Notes: a model not told the origin generated them from the sequence alone. A stretch of 39,659 nt of DNA from Rhizorhabdus histidinilytica (GCF_900167915.1 NZ_FUYM01000021.1:1-39659), one strand, 5' to 3'; counted from the first letter of the stretch, positions 8,081 through 16,036 are shown. Numbers and translations: made by a program.

Positions 8081-10191
8081 CCGGGGCGCCGCTGATCGGC
8101 TATGGCGATCGCTTCGAGGTCGCCCCGGGCGAAAGCCTCGGCTTCCATGTGAGCGCGCCCGCGGGCAGGTTCGAAGCGAGGCTCGTCCGGCTGGCGCGCC
8201 GCGCCGGGGATCTCGTCCCGATCGCCTCGGCGATCGATGGCTTCCATGACGGCGCGGAGCGGCCGATCGCCACCGGCAGCCATATGGCGGTGGCGGCCGG
8301 CGTGCCGCTGCCCACCCGGCCGGCGATCTCGCTATGGGTGCGACCGACCCGGCCGGCGGACGGGCGCGACCAGGCGCTGCTCGGCTGGGGGCGCAGCCAT
8401 GGCTTGTTCCTCGACGGGGAGGGGCGGCTGCGGCTGGACTGGGGCGGCGTCGAGATCGTCACCGGCCGGCCGCTCGCCGACGCGCGTTGGAGCGAGGTGC
8501 GGGTCGACAGCAGGGGCGATCGGTTCGCCCTGTCGATCCACACCGCCGACGCAGGGGTGACCGACTGGTCGGAGGAGGCGACATTGCCTCCGGCCAATGT
8601 GAAGATCGATTCCCAAAGCTTTCATATTGCTGCGATTATTGAGAATGATCTTCCCGTCGCCTGTTTCGACGGGAAGATCGCCCGGCCGCGCATCGCGGAC
8701 GGCGACGCGCTGCTCGCCGCCTGGGCTTTCGATAAGGACCCAGGCAGCCCGATCGTGATCGACGAGGGACCTGCGGCGCGCCATGGCCGATTGTTCCAGA
8801 CGCCCCAACGCGGCGTCACCGGCCCGGACTGGAACGGGCTCAGCGGCGGCTGGAGCGAGGACCCGGCCGGCTATGACGCGATCGCCTTCCACAGCGATGA
8901 CCTGACCGACGCGGGCTGGCCCGAGAGCTTCACCTTCACGCCGCCCGCCGGCCTGCCGAGCGAGGCCTATGGCATCGAGCTGCGCCAGGGCGACCAGCGC
9001 GACCTGGTGCCCTTTTTCGTGCTGCCGGCGGCCGACGCGGAGCCCGCGCCGCTCGCCTTCCTCGTGCCCAGCTTCAGCTACCTCGCTTATGCCAATGAAC
9101 GGCACTGGTGGACCAATCCCGGCGTCGAGGCGATCGCAGGCGCGCCGCTCGACGCGATCGTCGGCCCGATCGAGCGCTGGGCCGAGGAGATGCGGCTGAT
9201 CAGCGCCTATGACTATCATCGCGACGGATCGGGCTGCACCCACGCCTCGCTGCGGCGGCCGCTGGTCAACATGCGCGCCGACTATCGCCATCCGCTGCTG
9301 CGCGGGCCGCACCAGCTCGGCGCCGACATCGCCACGATCGAATGGCTGCGGTCGATCGGCCAGCGCTTCGACATCATCACCGACCATGTCCTGCACGAGC
9401 GCGGCGCCGAGGTTCTGAAGCCCTATCGCGCGGTGATGACCGGCAGTCATCCCGAATATGTCAGCACCGCGCTGTTCGACGCGGTCGAGGCCTATGTCGG
9501 CGACGGCGGACGACTGATCCACCTTGGCGGCAACGCCTTCTACTTCGTCACATCGATCTTCGCGGAGGAACCGCATGTGATCGAGGTGCGCCGCGGCCAT
9601 GCCGGCACCATCCCGTGGCAATCGCCGCCGGGCGAGGTGCGCCAGGCGGCGACCGGCGAGCCGGGCGGGCTATGGCGCTGGCGCGGACGGTCGGCGCACC
9701 GGCTGCTCGGCACCGGCACAGCGGCGGTCAGCTTCGGCCAGGGGCGCCCCTATGTCCGCGACGCCGCCAGCCATGATCCCGCTTTCGCCTGGATCTTCGA
9801 CGGCGCCGACGCGACCGCGATCGATGCGCGGGCCGAACTGCTCGGCGGGCCCTCGGGCTTCGAGGTCGACGCGATGCGGGCCGATCTCGGCACCCCGGCC
9901 GATACCGTCCGGCTCGCCACCGCGACCGGCTTCGATCCGGCGCTGACCTTCATCGCCAGCGAGGATGTGCTGTCGACCGGCACTGCCGGGGCGATGGAAT
10001 CGCACATCGCCTATCGGCGGCTGGCGGGCGGCGGGCGGGTCTTCTCCGCGCCGTCGATCGCCTGGACGAGCTGCCTCGCCGATCGCGGCGGCGACAACGA
10101 CGTTGCCCGGATCACCGCCAACGTCATCCGCGCCTTCACCCGGCCCGAGGGGCCGCCCGATCTTCCGACTTCAAGGGGAGACATCCCATGA
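8077..10191 (+). CDS. N,N-dimethylformamidase large-subunit-like hydrolase, copy 2 (704 aa)
   Basis: This is a paralog of the gene at 2099-4174 with the same domain order: N-terminal beta sandwich, LamG-like domain (GWGRSHGLFLDGEG...FDGKIARPRI) and DMFA2-type catalytic domain. The candidate iron ligands are Tyr338 (YLAYANERHWW), Tyr378 (ISAYDYHRDG) and His458-Pro-Glu460 (TGSHPEY), with the same 40/80 spacing as in copy 1. A 39-base stretch encoding YDAIAFHSDDLTD is identical in the two genes (2881-2919 and 8871-8909). The start at 8077 overlaps the receptor 1 stop, and the stop overlaps the SRPBCC start, both as ATGA. Inside the gene, 8583-8680 is unusually AT-rich and holds a perfect 13-bp inverted repeat that copy 1 lacks. 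A long upstream open frame in this phase is the shadow of the receptor and not part of the gene. Confidence 0.75.
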   Translation: MTGAPLIGYGDRFEVAPGESLGFHVSAPAGRFEARLVRLARRAGDLVPIASAIDGFHDGAERPIATGSHMAVAAGVPLPTRPAISLWVRPTRPADGRDQALLGWGRSHGLFLDGEGRLRLDWGGVEIVTGRPLADARWSEVRVDSRGDRFALSIHTADAGVTDWSEEATLPPANVKIDSQSFHIAAIIENDLPVACFDGKIARPRIADGDALLAAWAFDKDPGSPIVIDEGPAARHGRLFQTPQRGVTGPDWNGLSGGWSEDPAGYDAIAFHSDDLTDAGWPESFTFTPPAGLPSEAYGIELRQGDQRDLVPFFVLPAADAEPAPLAFLVPSFSYLAYANERHWWTNPGVEAIAGAPLDAIVGPIERWAEEMRLISAYDYHRDGSGCTHASLRRPLVNMRADYRHPLLRGPHQLGADIATIEWLRSIGQRFDIITDHVLHERGAEVLKPYRAVMTGSHPEYVSTALFDAVEAYVGDGGRLIHLGGNAFYFVTSIFAEEPHVIEVRRGHAGTIPWQSPPGEVRQAATGEPGGLWRWRGRSAHRLLGTGTAAVSFGQGRPYVRDAASHDPAFAWIFDGADATAIDARAELLGGPSGFEVDAMRADLGTPADTVRLATATGFDPALTFIASEDVLSTGTAGAMESHIAYRRLAGGGRVFSAPSIAWTSCLADRGGDNDVARITANVIRAFTRPEGPPDLPTSRGDIP
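8647..8679. repeat. Perfect 13-bp inverted repeat inside DMFase-like copy 2
   Basis: The arms GATCTTCCCGTCG (8647-8659) and CGACGGGAAGATC (8667-8679) are exact complements around the 7-base loop CCTGTTT. They sit at the end of an AT-rich run of codons unusual for this genome (TTT, ATT, GCT, AAT, CTT) at the end of the LamG-like domain. The corresponding stretch of copy 1 has no such repeat. Confidence 0.7.
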
Positions 10192-10628
10192 CCGATATCA
10201 TCGTCGCGACCGTCGAGCATCGCTTCGCCGGCAAGACGCCCGACCAGCTGTTCCGTGCCTGGACCGATCCGGCGCTGCTGCCGCAATGGCTGGCGCCCGT
10301 GCCTTACAACCTGGTCCATGCCGAGGTCGAGCCGGCGCCAGGCGGCCATTACCGCCACGACATCGTCGGCCCCGACGGCAAGCATGTCGTGATCGGCGAG
10401 TTCCTCCGCTTCGATCCGGGCCGGGGGCTCCGCAAGAGCTGGAATTATCGCGGGCCCAATCCGGCGCCGCGGCCGGAGCCGACCTTCGTCGACGTCACCA
10501 TCGAACCGGTGGAGGGCGGCAGCCGCCTCGTCCTCGCCCATAGCGGCCTGCGGGATCAGGCAGAGTGGAACCATTATGACGGCGGCTGGAGGGTCTGTTT
10601 CGGAAGGCTGGACAAGTTGAGCCTGTAA
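10188..10628 (+). CDS. SRPBCC / AHSA1-like small-ligand-binding protein, 146 aa
   Basis: This is a START-like helix-grip protein of the AHSA1 (activator of Hsp90 ATPase homolog 1-like) group. It shows VEHRFAGKTPDQLFRAWTDPALLPQWLAP at the N-terminus, a PGGHYRHDIVGPDGKHVVIGEFLRFDPGRGLRKSW beta sheet, and the terminal helix HSGLRDQAEWNHYDGGWRVCFGRLDKL. Such domains bind hydrophobic small molecules in a deep cavity, and some act as cyclases or in polyketide pathways. The start overlaps the preceding hydrolase (ATGA, with GGGGAG upstream). The gene is therefore tied to copy 2 and may bind or shape its substrate or product. Copy 1 has no such partner. Function beyond fold is unknown. Confidence 0.8.
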   Translation: MTDIIVATVEHRFAGKTPDQLFRAWTDPALLPQWLAPVPYNLVHAEVEPAPGGHYRHDIVGPDGKHVVIGEFLRFDPGRGLRKSWNYRGPNPAPRPEPTFVDVTIEPVEGGSRLVLAHSGLRDQAEWNHYDGGWRVCFGRLDKLSL

Positions 10629-10661
10629 TCATCGGATATTGCTTGAAAAAGGGGAATTGAA

Positions 10662-13040
10662 ATGGACGCGAGACGCATGAAGCGCATTTTCCTCGCCACG
10701 GCCTCGGCCCTGCTGGTCCTGCCAGCGGCACCGGTGCTGGCGCAGGCCGCCGAGCAGGATGCCGGCTATAATCCGGCATCGCTGGGCGACATCGTCGTGA
10801 CCGCCCGCAAGCGCGAGGAGTCGGTGCAGACCACGCCGCTGTCGATCTCCGCCTTCGGCGCGCAGGCGTTGCAGGACCGCAACGTCCAGTCTTCGGCCGA
10901 CATCGCCAATTTTGTCCCGAACGTGCAGTTCGACAGCGCGGCGAGCGAGTCCGGCGGCGGCGCGTCGAGCCAGATCTCGATCCGCGGCATCGGCCAGACC
11001 GATTATGTCATCACTGTCGAGCCCGCGGTCGGCCTCTATCTGGACGGCGTCTATGTCGGCAAGTCGGTTGGCTCGCTGCTCGACACCGTCGACATCGAAC
11101 GGATCGAGGTGCTGCGCGGGCCGCAGGGCACGCTGTTCGGCAAGAACACGATCGGCGGCGCTATCCAGTTCATCTCCAAGCGGCCGAGCGACAAATTCGA
11201 GGCCGAGGCGGAGGCGACGGTCGGCCGCTTCAACCGGATCGACGTGAAGGGCATATTGTCGGGACCGCTGTCGGATCGGGTTCGCGCGCGCCTGTCGGGT
11301 GCCTATCAGAGCCGCGACGGCTTCATGGACCGGGTCAGCCCCACCGGCGCCAAGACAGGCGAGCAGGGCAATATCGACCGGCTGAGCGGCCGGCTGGTGC
11401 TCGAGGCCGATCTGACCGACAACCTGCTCGCCACCCTGTCGTTCGATGGCACCCGCATTCGCGAGCAGTCGCCCGCGCAGGTGCTGCTCAAGGTGGTCGA
11501 GACCGACGGCTTCGCCGGCATCTACAACGGCGCGGTGCCGGGCGGCGTCTGCCTGCCGACGGCTGGTCCGTCGCGGTTCGGCAATCCCTATTGCTACAAC
11601 AGCCAGTATGTCCGTCCGATCGACAGCCGCACGACCACCAATTCGGGGCCGAACCAGTCTGACACCGACATCAAGGGCGCGTCGCTGAACCTCGAATGGA
11701 AGGGCGACGGCATAACCCTGAAGTCAATCACCGCCTATCGCGACGTCGGCGTCGATGTCGCGCAGGACCTCTACGGATCGCCCTATTATTATGGCGGCGT
11801 CGAGCAGCACATCTCGCAGAAGCAGTTCAGCCAGGAAGTGCAGGTGCTGGGCGACCTGATGGACTCGCGGCTGCAATATGTCGCCGGCCTGTTCTACATG
11901 CACGAGAGCGGCACGCAGGTCTTCCCGGTCAACCTGCCGCTGGTGCAGTTCGATTCGGGCGGCAAGATCAAGAACGACAGCTATGCCGCCTTTGGGCAGA
12001 TCACCTACGACCTGACCGACCAGTTCTCGATCACCGGCGGCCTGCGCTACACCTATGAGCGCAAGCAGTTCAATCCGGGCCTGCAGGTGATCACCGGCTA
12101 CGACTATCTGTCGACGATTCCGACACCGGGCGTGACCAATCCGATCGTCGATCTGTTCGGGCCGGTCGGCACGCCGCTGTTCCCGGCGGGCTGGTACAAG
12201 CGGACGAGCAAGTCCGCGACGCCGATGGTGTCGCTCAGCTACAAGTTCGACCGCGGCACCATGGCCTATGCGACCTTCTCGCAGGGGTTCAAGGCGGGCG
12301 GCTTCACGATGCGCTACTTCCCGCCGGTCATTCCCGCGCCCGGCACCGATCCCGACGACATCGTCTCCTATGCCGGCCCGGAGAAGGCGACCTCCTATGA
12401 GGTGGGCCTGAAGACCGAGCTGTTCGACCGTCGCCTGCGTCTCAACGTCGCGGGCTTCTACACCGACTACAAGAACATCCAGGTCACCTATGTGGTCGAT
12501 CCGGACGGCCCCGGCCCGATTGGCCAGTTCGTGCCGGTGCTCGCCAATTCGGGCACCGCACACATCAAGGGGATCGAGGTCGAGGGATCGGCGGTGCTGG
12601 CCGACTGGTTCCGCTTCGACGGCAGCTTCGGCTATATCGATGCCAAATATGTGAAGTTCAGCGCTGACGCGTTGGCCAACTTCCCTGGCGCGCTGTCGCT
12701 GAAGATCCCGAACACGTCGAAGTTCACCTATAATGTCGGCGGCGTCGCGACCTTCTTCAACAACGACCATGGCACGCTGTTCGCGCGCGCCGACTACAGC
12801 CGCCGCAGCGGCCAGTACAAGGAGTTCTCGAACGATCCGTCGCTGTTCCAGCCGGCCTATGGCGTGCTCGGCGCGTCGCTGACCTATCGTTCGCCGACCA
12901 AGCGCTGGGAAGTGGCGGCCGGCGGCACCAACCTGACCAACAAGGCCTATATCGTCAGCGGCGTCACCAGCTCCGAATATTCCCAGGCGGTCCGGTCGCG
13001 CCCGCGCGAATGGTTCTTGCGTCTGCGCTACCAGTATTGA
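10662..13040 (+). CDS. TonB-dependent receptor 2 (792 aa)
   Basis: This is an outer-membrane receptor and a close paralog of receptor 1. The signal peptide (RIFLATASALLVLPAAPVLA, cut before QAAEQ) is followed by the TonB box GDIVVTARKR and a plug with ISIRGIGQTDY, YLDGVYVGKSVGSLLDTVDIERIEVLRGPQGTLFGKN in broken blocks, and FISKRP. The barrel ends in SRPREWFLRLRYQY, whose C-terminal aromatic residue fits insertion by the Bam complex. The long loop segments (around RPIDSRTTTNSGPNQSD and STIPTPGVTNP) differ most from receptor 1, which would fit a related but distinct ligand. It follows the SRPBCC gene by 33 bases with AAAAGGGG before the start, so it is probably in the same operon. A strong hairpin lies just after its stop. 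Confidence 0.92.
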   Translation: MDARRMKRIFLATASALLVLPAAPVLAQAAEQDAGYNPASLGDIVVTARKREESVQTTPLSISAFGAQALQDRNVQSSADIANFVPNVQFDSAASESGGGASSQISIRGIGQTDYVITVEPAVGLYLDGVYVGKSVGSLLDTVDIERIEVLRGPQGTLFGKNTIGGAIQFISKRPSDKFEAEAEATVGRFNRIDVKGILSGPLSDRVRARLSGAYQSRDGFMDRVSPTGAKTGEQGNIDRLSGRLVLEADLTDNLLATLSFDGTRIREQSPAQVLLKVVETDGFAGIYNGAVPGGVCLPTAGPSRFGNPYCYNSQYVRPIDSRTTTNSGPNQSDTDIKGASLNLEWKGDGITLKSITAYRDVGVDVAQDLYGSPYYYGGVEQHISQKQFSQEVQVLGDLMDSRLQYVAGLFYMHESGTQVFPVNLPLVQFDSGGKIKNDSYAAFGQITYDLTDQFSITGGLRYTYERKQFNPGLQVITGYDYLSTIPTPGVTNPIVDLFGPVGTPLFPAGWYKRTSKSATPMVSLSYKFDRGTMAYATFSQGFKAGGFTMRYFPPVIPAPGTDPDDIVSYAGPEKATSYEVGLKTELFDRRLRLNVAGFYTDYKNIQVTYVVDPDGPGPIGQFVPVLANSGTAHIKGIEVEGSAVLADWFRFDGSFGYIDAKYVKFSADALANFPGALSLKIPNTSKFTYNVGGVATFFNNDHGTLFARADYSRRSGQYKEFSNDPSLFQPAYGVLGASLTYRSPTKRWEVAAGGTNLTNKAYIVSGVTSSEYSQAVRSRPREWFLRLRYQY

Positions 13041-13052
13041 TGATGCCGGAAA

Positions 13053-13075
13053 GGGCTCCTCCACCGGGGGAGCCC
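13053..13075 (+). terminator. Strong stem-loop between TonB receptor 2 and the second MFS gene
   Basis: GGGCTCCTCC (13053-13062), ACC, then GGGGGAGCCC (13066-13075) can form a 10-bp stem (one T-G pair) with a three-base loop, 13 bases after the receptor stop. There is no T tract, so it may be a partial terminator or a transcript-stabilising hairpin and not a classical intrinsic terminator. It lies within the longest open frame of the next gene, where it would encode an odd Pro-rich stretch, so I place the MFS start after it. Confidence 0.5.
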
Positions 13076-13096
13076 GTCCGGAAAAAGGGGACGGAT

Positions 13097-14224
13097 TTGG
13101 AACGTAACGCCCGGGGCGTGCTCGCGGGGATGGCCCTCGTGGTCATCGGCATGCAGGTTTTCATCATCCAACCCGGCCTGGTGTCGGTGCTGATCGCGAG
13201 CGGGATGGACGAGAGCATCGTCGGCTATGCCGCTTCGGCCGAGATCTTCGGCATCGCGCTGTCGACCATTGCTGCCGCGTCGATCGGCACGCGGCTGCGC
13301 TGGTCGTGGCTGGCGGGCGTGGCGCTGGCGCTGATGGCGGCGGCGAACCTCGCCTCCGCCGTCTCCCCCGCGGATGAGATATTCCTGCTGCTGCGACTGC
13401 TCGCCGGGCTCGGCGCGGGGATCGCCATCTCGCTCGGCTATGCGATGGTCGGTGCGGCCCCCGATCCCGATCGTGCCTTCGGCCATCTGATCGTCGCGGT
13501 GCTCGTCTATGGCGCGCTTGGCATCTTCGGTCTGCCGCAGGCGGCGGCGCTGTTCGGGGCGGGGGGCATCTTCGGCCTGCTCGCGGCGATGGCGGCGGCC
13601 GGCCTCGCGCTGCTTCCCCTGGTCGTCCAGCCTGCTCCGGCACAGGCGACCGGACAGGGTGGCGGCGGGCCGCGCGCCGGCCCCTATCTGCTGCTCGGCG
13701 CGGTATTCCTCTTCTTCCTTGGGCAGGGCGTCGTCTGGGCCTTCCTGTCGCTGATCGGCGAGCGGATGGGCATCGCCCCGCAATCGGTGGCCAACGGCCT
13801 GACGATCGCCCAGCTCGCCGGCATCCCCGGCGCCTTCGCGGCGTCGCTGGGCCAGCGGATCGGCCATCGCCGGCTGATCGCGATCGGCACGATCGGCTGC
13901 GTCGTGCCGCTGGCGGTGATGACGATGCGGCTCGATGCGATCGGCTATGGCGTCGGCATCGGCATCTTCAACGCCGCGGCCAACCTGATGACGCCGCTGC
14001 TCGTCGCGATCGTCGCCGGGATCGATCGGGGTGGGCGGCTCGTCCAGCGTGCCGCCGCGCTGCAGATGCTCGGTCTCGCGGTTGGGCCGGCGCTGTCGAC
14101 GCCGCTGATGGGGCAGGGCTTCGGCCCGATCCTCGCCTTGTCGATCCTGCTGTTCCTGCTGTGCTGGCTGCTCTCCGCGCTCGACCTGCGCGGGGCGGGG
14201 CGCAGGTTGTCGGAAGGTCATTAG
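13097..14224 (+). CDS. MFS transporter 2 (375 aa from the TTG start)
   Basis: This is a hydrophobic inner-membrane protein with about twelve predicted helices in two halves. The first helix is GVLAGMALVVIGMQVFIIQPGLV. The amphipathic loop RLAGLGAGIAISLGYAMVG follows helix 4, and a Gly/Pro-rich hinge (PAPAQATGQGGGGPRAG) separates the halves. No substrate-specific motif is recognised. I place the start at TTG 13097 because AAAGGGG precedes it with a six-base spacer and because upstream in-frame starts (ATG 13040, 13043, overlapping the receptor stop) would translate through the stem-loop at 13053-13075. The earlier ATG remains possible and would add 19 residues. It completes the second receptor/hydrolase set with its own carrier, unrelated in detail to the carrier at 4167. 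Confidence 0.8.
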   Translation: MERNARGVLAGMALVVIGMQVFIIQPGLVSVLIASGMDESIVGYAASAEIFGIALSTIAAASIGTRLRWSWLAGVALALMAAANLASAVSPADEIFLLLRLLAGLGAGIAISLGYAMVGAAPDPDRAFGHLIVAVLVYGALGIFGLPQAAALFGAGGIFGLLAAMAAAGLALLPLVVQPAPAQATGQGGGGPRAGPYLLLGAVFLFFLGQGVVWAFLSLIGERMGIAPQSVANGLTIAQLAGIPGAFAASLGQRIGHRRLIAIGTIGCVVPLAVMTMRLDAIGYGVGIGIFNAAANLMTPLLVAIVAGIDRGGRLVQRAAALQMLGLAVGPALSTPLMGQGFGPILALSILLFLLCWLLSALDLRGAGRRLSEGH

Positions 14225-14244
14225 TCAAGCGTTTGCTTGCTAAT
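14220..14244. promoter_or_regulatory. Inverted repeat upstream of the luciferase-like monooxygenase gene
   Basis: ATTAGTCAAGC (14220-14230), GTTT, then GCTTGCTAAT (14235-14244) form 10-bp arms that are perfect apart from one extra T in the left arm. The core CAAGC-GTTT-GCTTG resembles TetR-family operators. It spans the MFS 2 stop codon and lies 51 bases before the monooxygenase start. It could instead be a hairpin ending the upstream transcript. Confidence 0.4.
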
Positions 14245-14294
14245 CGGCCGGCAATCGTCCACCCTGTCTCGACAAAGGACGGGGGAGGCCGGCG

Positions 14295-15335
14295 ATGCGC
14301 TTTTCGATCTATCTTCCGATATGGCGGGACCTGTCGGACCCGGTGCCGCTCAGGAAGACCTTCGAGTTCGTCCGCCTCGCCGAGGAACTGGGTTTCGACA
14401 CGGCGACCCAGGGCCATCACCATTTCCTGATGGGCAATTTCAGCGATCCGCTGACCTTCCTCGCCGCACTCACCGGGATCACCAGCCGGCTCCGCTTCTC
14501 GACCACCATCTTCCAGCTTCCCTTCCACAATCCGCTTCGCGTCGCCGAGCAGGTGGCGGTGATCGACCAGCTCTCCGGCGGCCGCGCGGGGATCGGCGTC
14601 GGCACCGGTTGGCGCGAACTCGAATATCAGGCCTATGGCGCGCGCTACGCCGATCGCGGCGCGCGGATGGAGGAGGCGCTACAGGTCATGAAGCTGCTGT
14701 GGACGCAGGAGAACGTCTCCTTCCAGGGCCGCTTCACCAGCTTTCCCGAGCTGACCTTGCATCCTCGTCCGATCCAGCAGCCCAATCCGCCGCTATGGGT
14801 TGCCGGCGGGGTCAAGGCGGCGATCGAGCGCGCCGCGCGGCTGGGCGATGCCTGGCTGTGCGGGCCGGTGGAATCGCATGACACCATCCTGTCGATGAAG
14901 CGCATCTACGACGCCAAATGCGCCGAGCTCGGTCGCTCGCCCGACTGGGTGCTGCGCCGCTACGCCTGGATATCCGAGGATGACGACGCGATCGAGAAGC
15001 AGGTGCTGCCCGAATATATCGACGGCCTGCTCGACCATTGGCGCGAGTCCAACCGCGACCATGACCGGGCCGAGCTGCTGCACCGGATCGACGTGCTCGG
15101 CGAACCGGTGCCGGTGCGTGAGATCGCCGACGCGCGGCTGCTGTGGGGCAGCCCCGATCGCGTGATCGCACAGATCCGCCACCTCCAGGCCGAGACCGGG
15201 ATCGACCATCTCATCCTCGGCTTCGGCACCAGCCTGCCGATGCGGTCGCGCCTCAACCAGTCGTTCGGCAGCTTTGAGGAGATGAGCCGGATGGTGCGGC
15301 TGTTCGCGCGTGAGGTGATGCCCGCCTTCCGCTGA
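14295..15335 (+). CDS. LLM-class (luciferase-like) flavin-dependent monooxygenase, 346 aa
   Basis: This is a TIM-barrel oxidoreductase of the bacterial-luciferase-like family, using FMNH2 or F420. The N-terminal strand MRFSIYLPIW, the QGHHHFLMGNFSDPLTFLAALTGIT segment, the STTIFQLPFHNPLRVAEQVAVIDQLSGGRAGIGVGTGW block and PPLWVAGG near residue 175 are all typical. The family contains alkanesulfonate and other organosulfur monooxygenases as well as F420-dependent dehydrogenases, so the cofactor cannot be settled here. The start has GGGGGAGG upstream. It begins a new group after the second carrier and precedes the thiol dioxygenase/rhodanese pair, which points to oxidation of a sulfur compound. 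No flavin reductase partner is present in the window. Confidence 0.85.
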   Translation: MRFSIYLPIWRDLSDPVPLRKTFEFVRLAEELGFDTATQGHHHFLMGNFSDPLTFLAALTGITSRLRFSTTIFQLPFHNPLRVAEQVAVIDQLSGGRAGIGVGTGWRELEYQAYGARYADRGARMEEALQVMKLLWTQENVSFQGRFTSFPELTLHPRPIQQPNPPLWVAGGVKAAIERAARLGDAWLCGPVESHDTILSMKRIYDAKCAELGRSPDWVLRRYAWISEDDDAIEKQVLPEYIDGLLDHWRESNRDHDRAELLHRIDVLGEPVPVREIADARLLWGSPDRVIAQIRHLQAETGIDHLILGFGTSLPMRSRLNQSFGSFEEMSRMVRLFAREVMPAFR

Positions 15336-15355
15336 TCCGGCGGGCTGCTTCTTAA

Positions 15356-15390
15356 CTTATCTGATCAATTCGATAAGCAATTCCGATAAG
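15356..15390 (+). promoter_or_regulatory. CTTATC / GATAAG half-site cluster before the thiol dioxygenase
   Basis: Three copies of one hexamer occur within 35 bases: CTTATC (15356-15361, inverted), GATAAG (15372-15377) and GATAAG (15385-15390). The last two are spaced 13 bases apart, and the stretch is AT-rich in a GC-rich background. An inverted pair plus a direct copy is a usual layout for a LysR-type regulator such as CysB, but the regulator is not in the window. A related pair, CATAAG (17315) and TATAAG (17323), lies upstream of the NtaA-like gene. Confidence 0.45.
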
Positions 15391-15435
15391 ACAAAGCGAC
15401 CGACGTCCCGCATAGCCGGGGCGAAGGAGATGCAT

Positions 15436-16035
15436 GTGCCGACCAGCGGCAAGACGGGTTTGCCCGCCGCCGATCCCGATCTCGGTCGGTTGCGCGATTT
15501 CGTCCGCGCTTTCGTGGCGGGGCTCGACGAACCGATCGAGGCGCGTGCCCGGCTGTTGCGCGATCTCGTCGCGCGGGACGATTGGCTGCCTGCCGAATAT
15601 GCCGAGCCCGACCCTGCGCGCTATCGTCAATATCTCCTCCACTGCGACAGTGCCGAGCGCTTCTCGGTGGTAAGCTTCGTGTGGGGGCCGGGGCAGCGCA
15701 CGCCGATCCACGACCATCGCGTCTGGGGCTTGGTGGGCGTGCTGCGCGGGGCCGAGATCGTCCAGCCCTATCGGCGCGGACCTGACGGATCGCTGCTCCC
15801 CGCATCGGCGGCGCAGCGCCTTGAGGCCGGGGAGGTCGACATCTTCGGCCCCGACATCGGCGACATCCACAGCGTCGCCAATGCCCATGCCGATCGCGTG
15901 TCGGTCAGCATCCACGTCTATGGCGCCAATATCGGCGCGGTCGAACGCGCGACCTATGACGAGGCGGGGCGAGAGAAACGCTTCGTCTCGGGCTATGCGA
16001 ACCGCTCGCTTCCTAATCTCTGGGACCGTTCCTGA
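15436..16035 (+). CDS. Thiol dioxygenase, 3-mercaptopropionate dioxygenase type (199 aa)
   Basis: This is a cupin iron(II) thiol dioxygenase that converts a thiol to a sulfinic acid. The iron ligands are His92 and His94 (TPIHDHRVWG) and His145 (GDIHSVAN), and the Ser158-His160-Tyr162 (SIHVY) triad is present. Cysteine dioxygenase binds its substrate carboxylate with an Arg; here the aligned residue is Gln65 (RYRQYLLH) and the cross-link Cys is a Gly, both features of bacterial 3-mercaptopropionate dioxygenase. I chose GTG 15436 because AAGGAG (15424-15429) lies six bases before it; the ATG at 15430 directly abuts that sequence. The rhodanese gene starts two bases after the stop. Numbering is from the GTG. 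The substrate could be 3-mercaptopropionate, cysteine or another small thiol. Confidence 0.85.
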   Translation: MPTSGKTGLPAADPDLGRLRDFVRAFVAGLDEPIEARARLLRDLVARDDWLPAEYAEPDPARYRQYLLHCDSAERFSVVSFVWGPGQRTPIHDHRVWGLVGVLRGAEIVQPYRRGPDGSLLPASAAQRLEAGEVDIFGPDIGDIHSVANAHADRVSVSIHVYGANIGAVERATYDEAGREKRFVSGYANRSLPNLWDRS

Positions 16036-16036
16036 C

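Noticed and set aside
15430-15432. ATG at 15430 as start of the thiol dioxygenase
   Set aside because: It directly abuts AAGGAG, leaving no spacer; the GTG at 15436 has a normal six-base spacer. The ATG cannot be fully excluded.
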